Shown in pieces: positions 1 through 6,366 of a DNA stretch of 7,973 nucleotides. Each line of letters begins with the position of its first letter. The first letter of the stretch is position 1. The position numbers and the translations under genes were made by a program. This DNA comes from Acidobacteriota bacterium (lineage in GTDB: Bacteria > Acidobacteriota > Thermoanaerobaculia > Multivoradales > SZUA-115), in assembly GCA_003231035.1 (NCBI GenBank), contig QIHU01000210.1, positions 1 through 7,973 of the forward strand, written 5' to 3'. The notes beneath the pieces are model-generated. The model did no database searches. It was not told the origin of the DNA and saw only the letters and a program-made list of their open reading frames with translations.

Positions 1-197
1 CCGGATTTCAGGTGATCCTCGATCCTTGCGTTGTCCAACAGAGAGGGGAACCGACTCATCGTCAGGTAGCCGTCGGGGTCTATCGCCCAGTGGGGCGTAG
101 GGCTATCCTCCGTGCCAGCCGCGGCGCTGATCGTTGCGAAAAGGCTGAGCGTCGCGAGAAGGCAGAGCGCTGCCCAGGGGAGGAGCCACCGGTGCAT
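1..197 (-). CDS. Secreted hypothetical protein, N-terminal part (runs off left edge)
   Basis: The minus strand is open from an ATG at 197-195 to the window edge, giving 65 codons of the N-terminus. The product starts MHRWLLPWAALCLLATLSLF, a Sec-type signal peptide with one early Arg and a long hydrophobic core, and has a likely cleavage site in the ISAAAG stretch near residues 24-28. The visible mature part is polar and ends in LLDNARIEDHLKSG. I do not recognise the family from so short a piece. Its ATG shares one base with the stop of the upstream barrel gene (TGATG, 199-195) and no clear Shine-Dalgarno precedes it, so translation is probably coupled to that gene. A periplasmic or envelope partner of the barrel protein is inferred from position and signal peptide only. 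Confidence 0.72.
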   Translation of the reverse strand, partial: MHRWLLPWAALCLLATLSLFATISAAAGTEDSPTPHWAIDPDGYLTMSRFPSLLDNARIEDHLKS

Positions 198-1696
198 CAG
201 GAGCTGGCCACGTCCAGATAGCTGAGGTTGAAGCGCAGCAATCCCCAGGAAGTGCGGTAGACGAAGCCGGTGGCCAGGCGGAAGCCGCGTTGGGGATTGG
301 ATCGTTCTTCGAAGTCGGGCGAAGTGGCGCTGTAGAAGGCTTCGAACTGGCTCTCCCAACGCAGTTGGCGCCAGTGGCGTCGCGCCAGAGTCTGGCGCAA
401 GAAGCGGGAGTAGCCCAGGGTTACGGTGGCGCTCACCACATCGAGGTCTCCGTTGACCGTATCGACCGGATTCAGCGAGAGGTTACTAGACGTTGCGATC
501 GGAGGGCTGTCGAAGGGCAAGTTCTCAATGGAGGAACGGCCGACGAGTGCGCCTAGAGTGACCGAAGCGGTACCCTGCTGGCCCAGTGGCCAGTACTGGG
601 CTGCGGAGACATCCAAGCTCAGCTGGCGCGAGCTGGCGCGAAACGGGGTGGATCCCTGGGGTACGGAGAGCACTACCGGAGTCAGATCCGCTTGTAACGT
701 GTGCAGTTCCAACCCGGCCTCGATAATGCGCCCAGCATTGGGGAACACAGGGTCATCGACCGAGTTGATCACCCAGTCGGCGTCGAGGCGCCACTCTTCG
801 AGGTCTCGGTAGATCCAGAAACGGTCGGCGGAGGGGGTGAGGGCTCGGCGGCGCAGCCCTTCCTGGCTGCCGTTGCGCAGGGCCGCCAGGCGTAGCGACT
901 GGTTACCGCGCAACGGGATCACCCACTGAATACGGGCGCGCTGGCTCTCGGCGAGCACACTCCAACTGCTATAGCTCGGGTCGAGGCCGAGATCGAAGAT
1001 GGTGGTGGCACAACCTTCTTGGAGGGTCACCGTCCGGTCGTTGGCGCCAACCCCGTCGAATGAGACCCCGCCCCCCGCCCCACTCCCAGTGGGCTGGAGG
1101 ACGAGGTCGTCGTTGCAGTCGCTGGCTCCGAGGCTGAAGGCCAAGAGACCCCCGCGACCGAAGAGGTCGTAGCGGGTGTAGCCAGCCTGGAGGGTGCCCT
1201 CCTCACCGCCCGCAGCGAGGAAAAAGATGCCGTTCCGGCCGACCGAAAATCGGCGGCCGACGGTGAAAAAGGCCGAGCGGGTGTGGGTGGTGGTGGCTAG
1301 CCGATCCACGGAAACCGGCTCGCTCCAGCGGGTGAAATCGAGGTCGACCCCGAAGAACCAGCGCCGGGTCTCGAGAACTTCGATGACCAAGTCGTAGTGG
1401 CCCGGCGCGCTCCCCTTGCGCAAGTGCGGCTTGGCGTTGAGTATCAGCGGTAGCCGGACGAGTCGGTGGATCCCATCGCGCAGCTGGGACTCGGTGTAAG
1501 AGCGACCTGCGCTGAGCCGGGATTCGGCGAGGAGAATATCGGCGGAGACGGTGTCGGTCTGATCGAAGGTGATGGTTTCGATCAGGAACTGGGGCGAACT
1601 CTCCTCGCCAGCCGCCGAGGTGGCGGCGAGGAGCAGTAGCGTAACCGCCGCCAGGAGGGTCAGTCTGGGGCGGCGAAGCGAAATCTGTGGTTGCAT
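197..1696 (-). CDS. Outer-membrane beta-barrel protein with one POTRA-like domain (Omp85-like)
   Basis: The product is 499 residues. Residues 1-29 form a signal peptide (basic RRPR, then LTLLAAVTLLLLAATSAAG). Residues 37-110 have the beta-alpha-alpha-beta-beta pattern of a POTRA domain, starting FLIETITF and ending YDLVIEVLE. The rest is an amphipathic beta-strand barrel. Two features resemble Omp85/surface-antigen barrels: DDPVFPNAG (314-322), like the 'Dnp.fPt.G' element, and the final strands GFRLATGFVY and GLLRFNLSYL. A canonical VRGF/VRGY motif at the usual loop-6 distance is not evident; the only RGF (470-472) is near the C-terminus. The protein ends DVASS rather than in an aromatic residue. 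I chose the ATG at 1696 over one 55 codons upstream because it starts the signal peptide and has GGAAGGA about 9 nt upstream. Export or insertion of the coupled downstream protein is possible but unproven; TpsB-type secretion or a stand-alone surface antigen are alternatives. Confidence 0.85.
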   Translation of the reverse strand: MQPQISLRRPRLTLLAAVTLLLLAATSAAGEESSPQFLIETITFDQTDTVSADILLAESRLSAGRSYTESQLRDGIHRLVRLPLILNAKPHLRKGSAPGHYDLVIEVLETRRWFFGVDLDFTRWSEPVSVDRLATTTHTRSAFFTVGRRFSVGRNGIFFLAAGGEEGTLQAGYTRYDLFGRGGLLAFSLGASDCNDDLVLQPTGSGAGGGVSFDGVGANDRTVTLQEGCATTIFDLGLDPSYSSWSVLAESQRARIQWVIPLRGNQSLRLAALRNGSQEGLRRRALTPSADRFWIYRDLEEWRLDADWVINSVDDPVFPNAGRIIEAGLELHTLQADLTPVVLSVPQGSTPFRASSRQLSLDVSAAQYWPLGQQGTASVTLGALVGRSSIENLPFDSPPIATSSNLSLNPVDTVNGDLDVVSATVTLGYSRFLRQTLARRHWRQLRWESQFEAFYSATSPDFEERSNPQRGFRLATGFVYRTSWGLLRFNLSYLDVASS

Positions 1697-1767
1697 CGCG
1701 AGCGGTCCTTCCGCGGTGGAGGAGCGAAGATCGATCAAGGCTGCGGGATCTTGCAAGGCAAGGTCGG

Positions 1768-1790
1768 TGCCAACCTCGCTGGCAACCTCG
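1768..1790. repeat. Short tandem and inverted repeat upstream of the barrel gene
   Basis: CAACCTCG occurs twice, 12 bp apart (1771-1778 and 1783-1790). TGCCA (1768-1772) and TGGCA (1780-1784) form an overlapping inverted repeat with a 7-bp centre. The element lies 72 bp or more upstream of the barrel start and could be an operator. It is short and GC-rich, so chance is a real alternative. Confidence 0.25.
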
Positions 1791-1824
1791 GCCCTCGTCG
1801 CGACGCGCGCGAGAGGTCCACGGC

Positions 1825-1839
1825 GTGCCGATACGGCAC
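1825..1839. other. Small hairpin between tRNA-Arg(CCG) and the barrel gene
   Basis: GTGCCG-ATA-CGGCAC is a perfect 6-bp inverted repeat with a 3-nt loop, lying in the 203-nt stretch between the last tRNA and the barrel CDS. Neither strand has a T-run after it, so it does not look like an intrinsic terminator. An RNA processing or pausing element is possible. No clear promoter is visible elsewhere in this stretch. Confidence 0.3.
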
Positions 1840-1899
1840 ACCTGTACCTCTTTGGATACACCGGTCACCCTGGGGTCACTCGGTGGAAGAGGGAAGAAA

Positions 1900-1976
1900 T
1901 GGTGCGCGCTAAGGGATTCGAACCCCTGACCTACGGCTCCGGAGGCCGTCGCTCTATCCAGCTGAGCTAAGCGCGC
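1900..1976 (-). tRNA. tRNA-Arg (anticodon CCG, reads CGG)
   Basis: A complete 77-nt cloverleaf can be folded by hand. The acceptor stem is GCGCGCT/AGCGCGC, the D arm is GCTC-AGCTGGATA-GAGC with the Arg identity base A20, and the anticodon stem is ACGGC/GCCGT around the loop CTCCGGA. The T arm is AGGGG-TTCGAAT-CCCTT with one G-T pair. The discriminator is A73 and CCA is encoded at 1902-1900. It is the last of three tandem tRNAs. The 3' end runs into a pyrimidine-rich stretch without a hairpin, so maturation probably needs nucleases. Confidence 0.97.
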
Positions 1977-2017
1977 TCAATGTCTTTCTTCCGACTCTGC
2001 ATCAAGGCATCAGAATT

Positions 2018-2094
2018 TGGCCTGCCTGGAGGGACTCGAACCCCCGACCGTCGGCTTAGAAGGCCGCTGCTCTATCCAGCTGAGCTACAGGCAG
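2018..2094 (-). tRNA. tRNA-Arg (anticodon TCT, reads AGA)
   Basis: A complete 77-nt cloverleaf can be folded: acceptor CTGCCTG/CAGGCAG, D arm GCTC-AGCTGGATA-GAGC with A20, anticodon loop CTTCTAA, T arm GGGGG-TTCGAGT-CCCTC, discriminator G73 and encoded CCA. The anticodon stem GCGGC/GCCGA has a G27-A43 mismatch at its top pair, while the other four pairs are canonical. It lies 41 nt upstream of the Arg(CCG) gene and shares its D arm, which suggests an old tandem duplication followed by divergence. Confidence 0.96.
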
Positions 2095-2137
2095 CCGGTT
2101 GCCGATCCGCTCATCCGAACACCGCCTCGAGGTGCGG

Positions 2138-2214
2138 TGGTCGGGGCGCCCAGATTTGAACTGGGGACCCCCTGCGCCCAAGGCAGGTGCGCTACCAGGC
2201 TGCGCTACGCCCCG
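2138..2214 (-). tRNA. tRNA-Pro (anticodon TGG, reads CCA and other Pro codons by wobble)
   Basis: A complete 77-nt cloverleaf can be folded: acceptor CGGGGCG/CGCCCCG, D arm GCGC-AGCCTGGTA-GCGC, anticodon stem CCTGC/GCAGG with loop CTTGGGC, and a perfect T arm CCCAG-TTCAAAT-CTGGG. The discriminator is A73 and CCA is encoded. It is the first gene of the cluster, starting about 20 nt below the -10 box of a strong promoter and 43 nt above the Arg(TCT) gene. Confidence 0.97.
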
Positions 2215-2233
2215 TCGGAAAGAAGCGGGCGCG

Positions 2234-2263
2234 AGTGTATGGCTAGGGGCCGTGGGCTGTCAA
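2234..2263 (-). promoter_or_regulatory. sigma70-type promoter of the tRNA cluster
   Basis: On the minus strand a consensus -35 TTGACA (2263-2258) is followed by an 18-bp spacer and a -10 TACACT (2239-2234). Transcription should start a few bases later, giving a short leader before tRNA-Pro. The discriminator after the -10 (CGCGCCCG) is all G/C, which is typical of stable-RNA promoters under stringent (ppGpp) control; that regulation is inferred. Confidence 0.8.
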
Positions 2264-2274
2264 TGCGAAAGCGG

Positions 2275-2302
2275 TCCTCGGCGGTGGTGCCACCGCCGAG
2301 GA
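2275..2302 (-). terminator. Strong hairpin ending the TonB receptor transcript
   Basis: Perfect 13-bp arms (2275-2287 and 2290-2302, core CCTCGGCGGTGG/CCACCGCCGAGG) start 10 nt below the receptor stop codon. The centre is only 2 nt, so about 11 pairs would form around a 6-nt loop. The bases after it on the minus strand contain only a weak T-run (CTTTCG), so termination may be partial or factor-assisted. It separates the receptor from the tRNA promoter, whose -35 begins 11 nt further on. Confidence 0.6.
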
Positions 2303-2312
2303 GGGTTGAGTT

Positions 2313-4751
2313 CTACCAGGTGAACGCTACGTTACCGAGCGCCCGCCGGGCGAGCAGGTCGCCGCCGAAGGACTGATAGTGCTTGTCGTCGAAGGCGTTA
2401 GAGATGTTGACGCCAACCGACCAGCTGTCGTTGATCCGATAGTTGCCGTTGAGGTCGAAGGTCGTGTAGGACTCGACATCGCCCTGGAACGGACCGACCG
2501 CCCAACGGAAGGTGTCCACCCAGCGGCCGGACAGACCGAGGTCCCACTTGGGATGGACGTAGCTGATGCCGAAGCTCGCCTTGCCCTCGGGGGTGTTGGG
2601 AATCAGGATGTTTTCTAGGGCAGGATCGCCGCTCTTGATGTCGAAATCGAACCACGAGTACGACAACGACAGGTTCCAGTGGTTGTCGATGTAGTAGTTG
2701 AGCCCGAGGTCGATGCCCTGGGTATCCACTTCGCCGAAGTTGGCGTAGGAGACGGCGGTGAGGATCGGCGTGCCGTCGAGGTTGTTGCTCAAGATGAAGA
2801 AGCTCCCTCCTAGGGCGCCTCGCAGTGCTGCCAACAAGCCGGCGGCGGCCGGTGCCGGCAAGGCGGAGGGCGGTGCGTAAGGGCCGAAGTTGGAGTTGAC
2901 CCGGCCGAGCCCAGTGCCGAGCTGGGGGATCAGATCGGTGATGAAGTTGGAGTTTGCGCTGCTGTAGTAGTCGATGGTCAAGAAGGCCTTGTTGTTGAAG
3001 ATACCGGTGTAACCGATCTCGAAGGTCTCGGTTTCTTCGACCTCGAGACTCTCGTTACCGACGGCGAGAATCGGCGTCGCTCCTGATCCAAAGCCGCAGG
3101 AGACGCCGAACGGGGCGCAGAACCCTTCGAAGGGCGACAAGTTCAACGGCGCGGCGACCGCCGCTTGGAGGAAGAACTCCGAGTAGTTGGCTACCTGGAA
3201 GGCTTCGTTGTAGGTGAAGCGCAGGGTGTGGTTCGGGTTGAGGGCGGCGACCACGGAGGCCTTGGGCGAGAACTGCGAGTCGTGCAGCGAGCTGTCGTCC
3301 CAGCGCCCGGCGAGCACCAGCTTGACCTTGTCGGTCAGCTCCCAATCCACTTGCGCGTAGGCGGCGGTGAAGTCGCCCTCGACGGCTTGGAACATCAGAG
3401 TTTGGCGGCCGGTCGCCGGATCCAAGGAGTCGATGTCGTCTTCCGAATAGGAACCGCCGGCCACGATCCGCGCTTTGTCGCCGAGCTCCCAGTTGGTCTG
3501 CACCTCGATCTGGATGTTCGAGGTGTCGAGGACCAAGCGGTTACCGGAGGCGAGCGCCGTTTGATCCGAAGCGTCGCGGCTGTTGTAGAAGGCGAGGACG
3601 TTCCAGTGGGGGGTGAAGAAGTTGACCCGCGCCCAGGGGCGACCGATGTCGGCCAGCTGAACGCGGCCGATACCGGTCTGGAAGACGGGGCCCTCGACCT
3701 GCGCCTGACCGCCTTCCAGGGTCAGCAGCTTGCCGTTGCCAAGGTCCTTGTCGAAGCGTAGGCCGCCGAAGGAGATCTGATTGTCGTTCTCCGGGTTGAG
3801 GCGGGCTCGTTCCTGCGGCAAACAGTCGGTCTGCCCCGTCGCCGAACAGGGGACTGCATACTCCGCGGAACCGTTGCGCGAGACGGTGAAGTCGCCCGAG
3901 GTGCGCACCCCGCCGACCAGCTTGTAGTACCAGCCGTTGCCGATATCGCCGGCCCAGCGCAAGTCGGCGTTCAAGGTGGACAGTTCACCCGCCGCCACCC
4001 GGAAGGTGCCGCCCTGGTTGTAGCGCGGGTTCTTGGTGGTCATGTTGAGCACGCCACTGGAGGCGTTGGAGCCGTAGAGCGCGGCGCTCGGACCGCGCAC
4101 CAGTTCGATGTTGGCCAGATCGTCGAGCGGGAAGCCGATCGCCGCCCACTCCTGAGCGCCGAGGAAAGGTACTGAAACATCGCGGCCATCGATCAGCGTC
4201 GCCACCCGGCGGTTGAGCGAACTGTTGAAGCCACGGGTGTTGAAGTTGTAGTCGTAGACGCCGCTCTGGGTCACTTCCGCGCCCGGGGTGAACTCGAGGA
4301 GCTTCGGCAGCTGGCCGTGCGAGGCCTCGCGCTCGATCTGCTCCGCGGTGATCACGGTGACCGCCGCCGGTGCTTCGGTGATTTTCTCAGCCCGGCGGGA
4401 GGCGGAGAAAACGGTGATCGAATCGAGGAACGAGAGATCCCAATCGGCGGTGAAGTCACCGGTCGTGGTCTGACCCGCGGTGACGGTGACGTTCTCTTGC
4501 AGATCGGCGTTGTCGCCGGAGGTGAAGGTCAGGGTGTAGGTCCCCGCCGGGACGGCCGCGATACGGTAGGCGCCGTTCGCGTCGGTGATCGAGACCAAGT
4601 CGGCCTCCTGCACACCGACCACGACGTTGCTCAGTCCCTTACCGTCGGTATCGGTGACCTGACCTTCAATCTGGCCGGCCTCCTGTGCCATTGCCGCGCC
4701 AGTCAGAAGGAAGCAAAAAGCGAAGGCGAGGATGGATCTTTTTGGAGTCAT
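2313..4751 (-). CDS. TonB-dependent outer-membrane receptor
   Basis: An 812-residue receptor that should import a scarce ligand across the outer membrane using TonB/ExbB/ExbD energy. Residues 1-22 are a signal peptide ending AMA. Residues 27-103 are a carboxypeptidase-regulatory-like beta-sandwich (GQVTDTDGKGLSNVVVGV, then DANGAYRIAAVPAGTYTL). A TonB-box-like DSITVFSAS (110-118) precedes the plug at 119-241, which has the signatures FNTRGFNSS, ATLIDGRDV and IELVRGPSAALYGSNASSGV. The barrel runs from about 248 to a terminal Trp (NVAFTW). Two close Cys pairs, C302/C310 and C545/C552, probably lie in extracellular loops and may form disulfides. The ATG at 4751 begins the signal peptide and has AGGGAG 7 nt upstream; a longer in-frame reading from 4985 adds 78 residues without secretory character. 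The substrate cannot be read from the sequence, and no siderophore, B12 or sugar-use gene adjoins it. Confidence 0.95.
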   Translation of the reverse strand: MTPKRSILAFAFCFLLTGAAMAQEAGQIEGQVTDTDGKGLSNVVVGVQEADLVSITDANGAYRIAAVPAGTYTLTFTSGDNADLQENVTVTAGQTTTGDFTADWDLSFLDSITVFSASRRAEKITEAPAAVTVITAEQIEREASHGQLPKLLEFTPGAEVTQSGVYDYNFNTRGFNSSLNRRVATLIDGRDVSVPFLGAQEWAAIGFPLDDLANIELVRGPSAALYGSNASSGVLNMTTKNPRYNQGGTFRVAAGELSTLNADLRWAGDIGNGWYYKLVGGVRTSGDFTVSRNGSAEYAVPCSATGQTDCLPQERARLNPENDNQISFGGLRFDKDLGNGKLLTLEGGQAQVEGPVFQTGIGRVQLADIGRPWARVNFFTPHWNVLAFYNSRDASDQTALASGNRLVLDTSNIQIEVQTNWELGDKARIVAGGSYSEDDIDSLDPATGRQTLMFQAVEGDFTAAYAQVDWELTDKVKLVLAGRWDDSSLHDSQFSPKASVVAALNPNHTLRFTYNEAFQVANYSEFFLQAAVAAPLNLSPFEGFCAPFGVSCGFGSGATPILAVGNESLEVEETETFEIGYTGIFNNKAFLTIDYYSSANSNFITDLIPQLGTGLGRVNSNFGPYAPPSALPAPAAAGLLAALRGALGGSFFILSNNLDGTPILTAVSYANFGEVDTQGIDLGLNYYIDNHWNLSLSYSWFDFDIKSGDPALENILIPNTPEGKASFGISYVHPKWDLGLSGRWVDTFRWAVGPFQGDVESYTTFDLNGNYRINDSWSVGVNISNAFDDKHYQSFGGDLLARRALGNVAFTW

Positions 4752-4886
4752 GGGTTTCTCCCTGGCGAAGTTACGGATGACCGGCCGCCTCTGGAGGGTG
4801 AGGGCCGGATAGAGCTTGCGAAGGCCAGCAAGAGTCCCCAGACAAGAGCATGGCACCGCGACACCTACAACGGTATACGTGTGGAC

Positions 4887-4915
4887 AGTCTCGCGGTGGC
4901 TGAAAGCGGAGTCAA
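4887..4915 (-). promoter_or_regulatory. Candidate promoter of the TonB receptor gene
   Basis: On the minus strand TTGACT (4915-4910) and GAGACT (4892-4887) are 17 bp apart. The -35 matches consensus at five of six positions, the -10 only at three. It would give a 5' leader of about 130 nt. No iron-box or other named operator is recognisable. Confidence 0.3.
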
Positions 4916-4952
4916 GACGCGGTGCGGCATGGACGTTGGGAGATAGGAATTT

Positions 4953-4968
4953 ATCGACGCGGATCGAT
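4953..4968. repeat. Inverted repeat ATCGA-N6-TCGAT at the trkA promoter
   Basis: The arms ATCGA (4953-4957) and TCGAT (4964-4968) are perfect, with the centre CGCGGA. The right arm touches the proposed -35 of the trkA promoter. It also lies upstream of the divergent receptor gene, so a bound regulator could act on either side. The arms are only 5 bp, so the assignment is tentative. Confidence 0.3.
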
Positions 4969-4996
4969 TCACCGGCCGGCCTCAATGGTGGATAAT
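4968..4996 (+). promoter_or_regulatory. Candidate promoter of the trk operon, nearly leaderless
   Basis: TTCACC (4968-4973) and GATAAT (4991-4996) are separated by 17 bp; the -10 matches consensus at five of six positions. The expected start of transcription, near 5002-5004, is only 4-6 nt before the trkA ATG at 5008. There is no purine-rich Shine-Dalgarno between -10 and ATG. Confidence 0.5.
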
Positions 4997-5007
4997 GCGC
5001 CCGAGCT

Positions 5008-6366
5008 ATGGAAGCACAACGCTATGTCGTTATGGGGGCCGGCGAGGTCGGCTATCACCTGGCCCGCGTGCTCGCGAACGAGGGCAACAACGTGACCGTG
5101 ATCGAGCGCGATCCGGGGCGCCAACTGCGGGTGTCTGAAGAGCTCGACGTGCTTCTGGTGGCGGGCGACGGAGGTCACTATTCGGTGCTCGAAGAGGCGG
5201 GGGTTGGCGACTGCGACCTGTTCATCGCCGTCTCGTCCAACGACAACGCCAACCTGGTGGCCTCGCTGCTGGCCAAGCAGCTCGGTGCGCGGCGCAGCGT
5301 TGTGAGAGTCAGCAGCGCCGAGGGGATCTTCGAGCAGCGCCACATCTACGAGGAGCACTTCCGTGCCGACCTCGTGTTGTCGACTCAGATGTTGACCACC
5401 AGCCGGATCCTAAATCAGATCCGGGGCCACAACACGATGGCGGTGGAAACCTATGCCGGCGGCCGGGTTCAGCTGCGCAAACTGCATCTGGAGGCGGAAT
5501 CCCTGTTGACCCGGCGGGCGCTCAAAGATGTGGAGCTGCCCCGCCACAGCCTGGTGGTGGCCCTGTTTCGCGGTGGCGACTTGATCATCCCCTCCGGCGA
5601 AGACCGGCCGCAGCCCGGCGACGACGCCTTGATCCTCGGCAAAGCTCATGTGATCAGCCAGTTTGAGGGCATGGTCAGCGACCGACCGGAGGATCTGGGC
5701 AAGATCGTCATTGCAGGCGGTGGCCAGACGGGACGTACGGTGGCCCGCGCGCTGGAGCACCTGAAGGCCAAGGTGACGATGATCGAGCGCGATCGCTCGC
5801 GGGCCGAAGAGCTGGCGGCGCGCTTTCCGCGCTTCGAGGTTCTGCACGGCGACGCCACTGACCTGGCCTTGCTCCAGGCCGAGAGAGTCGGCGACGCTCG
5901 TACCTTTGTTGCCTTGCTGGGCAATGACGAGGCCGATGTGCTGGCCTGTCTGCTCGCGCAAGAGCTCGGGGTCGGTCAGGTCATCGCCATGGTCCAGCGC
6001 ACGGAGACCTCAGCGCTTTGGCGCCGGCTCGGCTTGAAGAGTGTCTTTTCGCCGCGCAGCTTGGCCAACGAGTGGATTCACCAATACATCAAGAATGGCT
6101 TCAGCGCCAATATCGTCTCACTGTCGCACGGCGCGGCGCAGGTGGTGGAGAGGCGGCTGTTCGCGGCCAGTCCGGTGGCGGGGGCGACCTTGGCCGAGAT
6201 CAGCCCGCCGCGTGGCTTGATCGTCGGCACCGTGGTGCGGGGCACCAAGGTCTTTGTGCCCAGCGGTGGCGATCGTCTGGAAGTGGGCGATTTGGTGATC
6301 CTCTTCGTCAAGGAAGAGGAGATGCCGACGGTGCAACTTCTGTTCCCGGACCCGAGCAGCTCATGA
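5008..6366 (+). CDS. trkA: Trk potassium uptake regulatory subunit TrkA (double RCK)
   Basis: The 452-residue product is a cytoplasmic nucleotide-binding subunit that gates the TrkH channel in response to NAD(H) or adenine nucleotides, as known for the family. It has the full tandem layout. The first RCK-N Rossmann fold carries GAGEVG (10-15) and the ribose-binding acid in VIERD (E33). A first RCK-C spans about 142-222. The second RCK-N carries GGGQTG (238-243) with MIERD (E260), and a second RCK-C spans about 367-447 (SPVAGATLAEISPP, then VPSGGDRLEVGDLVILF). The length is typical of TrkA (about 458 residues in E. coli). The ATG at 5008 sits four residues before the Rossmann strand and lacks a Shine-Dalgarno; the next in-frame ATG (5032) would cut into that strand. 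The stop is part of an ATGA that begins a 16-codon ORF leading to trkH. Confidence 0.96.
   Translation: MEAQRYVVMGAGEVGYHLARVLANEGNNVTVIERDPGRQLRVSEELDVLLVAGDGGHYSVLEEAGVGDCDLFIAVSSNDNANLVASLLAKQLGARRSVVRVSSAEGIFEQRHIYEEHFRADLVLSTQMLTTSRILNQIRGHNTMAVETYAGGRVQLRKLHLEAESLLTRRALKDVELPRHSLVVALFRGGDLIIPSGEDRPQPGDDALILGKAHVISQFEGMVSDRPEDLGKIVIAGGGQTGRTVARALEHLKAKVTMIERDRSRAEELAARFPRFEVLHGDATDLALLQAERVGDARTFVALLGNDEADVLACLLAQELGVGQVIAMVQRTETSALWRRLGLKSVFSPRSLANEWIHQYIKNGFSANIVSLSHGAAQVVERRLFAASPVAGATLAEISPPRGLIVGTVVRGTKVFVPSGGDRLEVGDLVILFVKEEEMPTVQLLFPDPSSS

Noticed and set aside
12..221. 69-residue plus-strand ORF at the left edge
   Set aside because: Highly charged antisense frame; the minus strand encodes a signal peptide coupled to the upstream gene.
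1697..1861. 55-residue N-terminal extension of the barrel protein
   Set aside because: It would bury the signal peptide; the ATG at 1696 has GGAAGGA at good spacing.
1203..1868. 221-residue minus-strand ORF overlapping the barrel gene
   Set aside because: It is an Arg/Pro-rich alternative frame of the barrel gene's N-terminal half, with no domain or signal features.
1900..2214. tRNA genes as an integration (att) site
   Set aside because: No integrase gene and no repeated tRNA 3' end are visible in the window.
3165..3761. 198-residue plus-strand ORF inside the TonB receptor gene
   Set aside because: Antisense shadow of a GC-rich gene with low-complexity Gly/Val/Glu composition and no recognisable motif.
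4782..4808. CCGGCC...GGCCGG inverted repeat in the receptor leader
   Set aside because: 6-bp GC-only arms around a loop of about 15 nt; too weak to call a riboswitch or attenuator.
4972..4981. CCGGCCGG palindrome in the trkA promoter spacer
   Set aside because: Short self-complementary GC-rich words are expected often by chance in such DNA.
4752..4985. 78-residue N-terminal extension of the TonB receptor
   Set aside because: It would bury the signal peptide; the ATG at 4751 has a good Shine-Dalgarno and starts the signal peptide directly.
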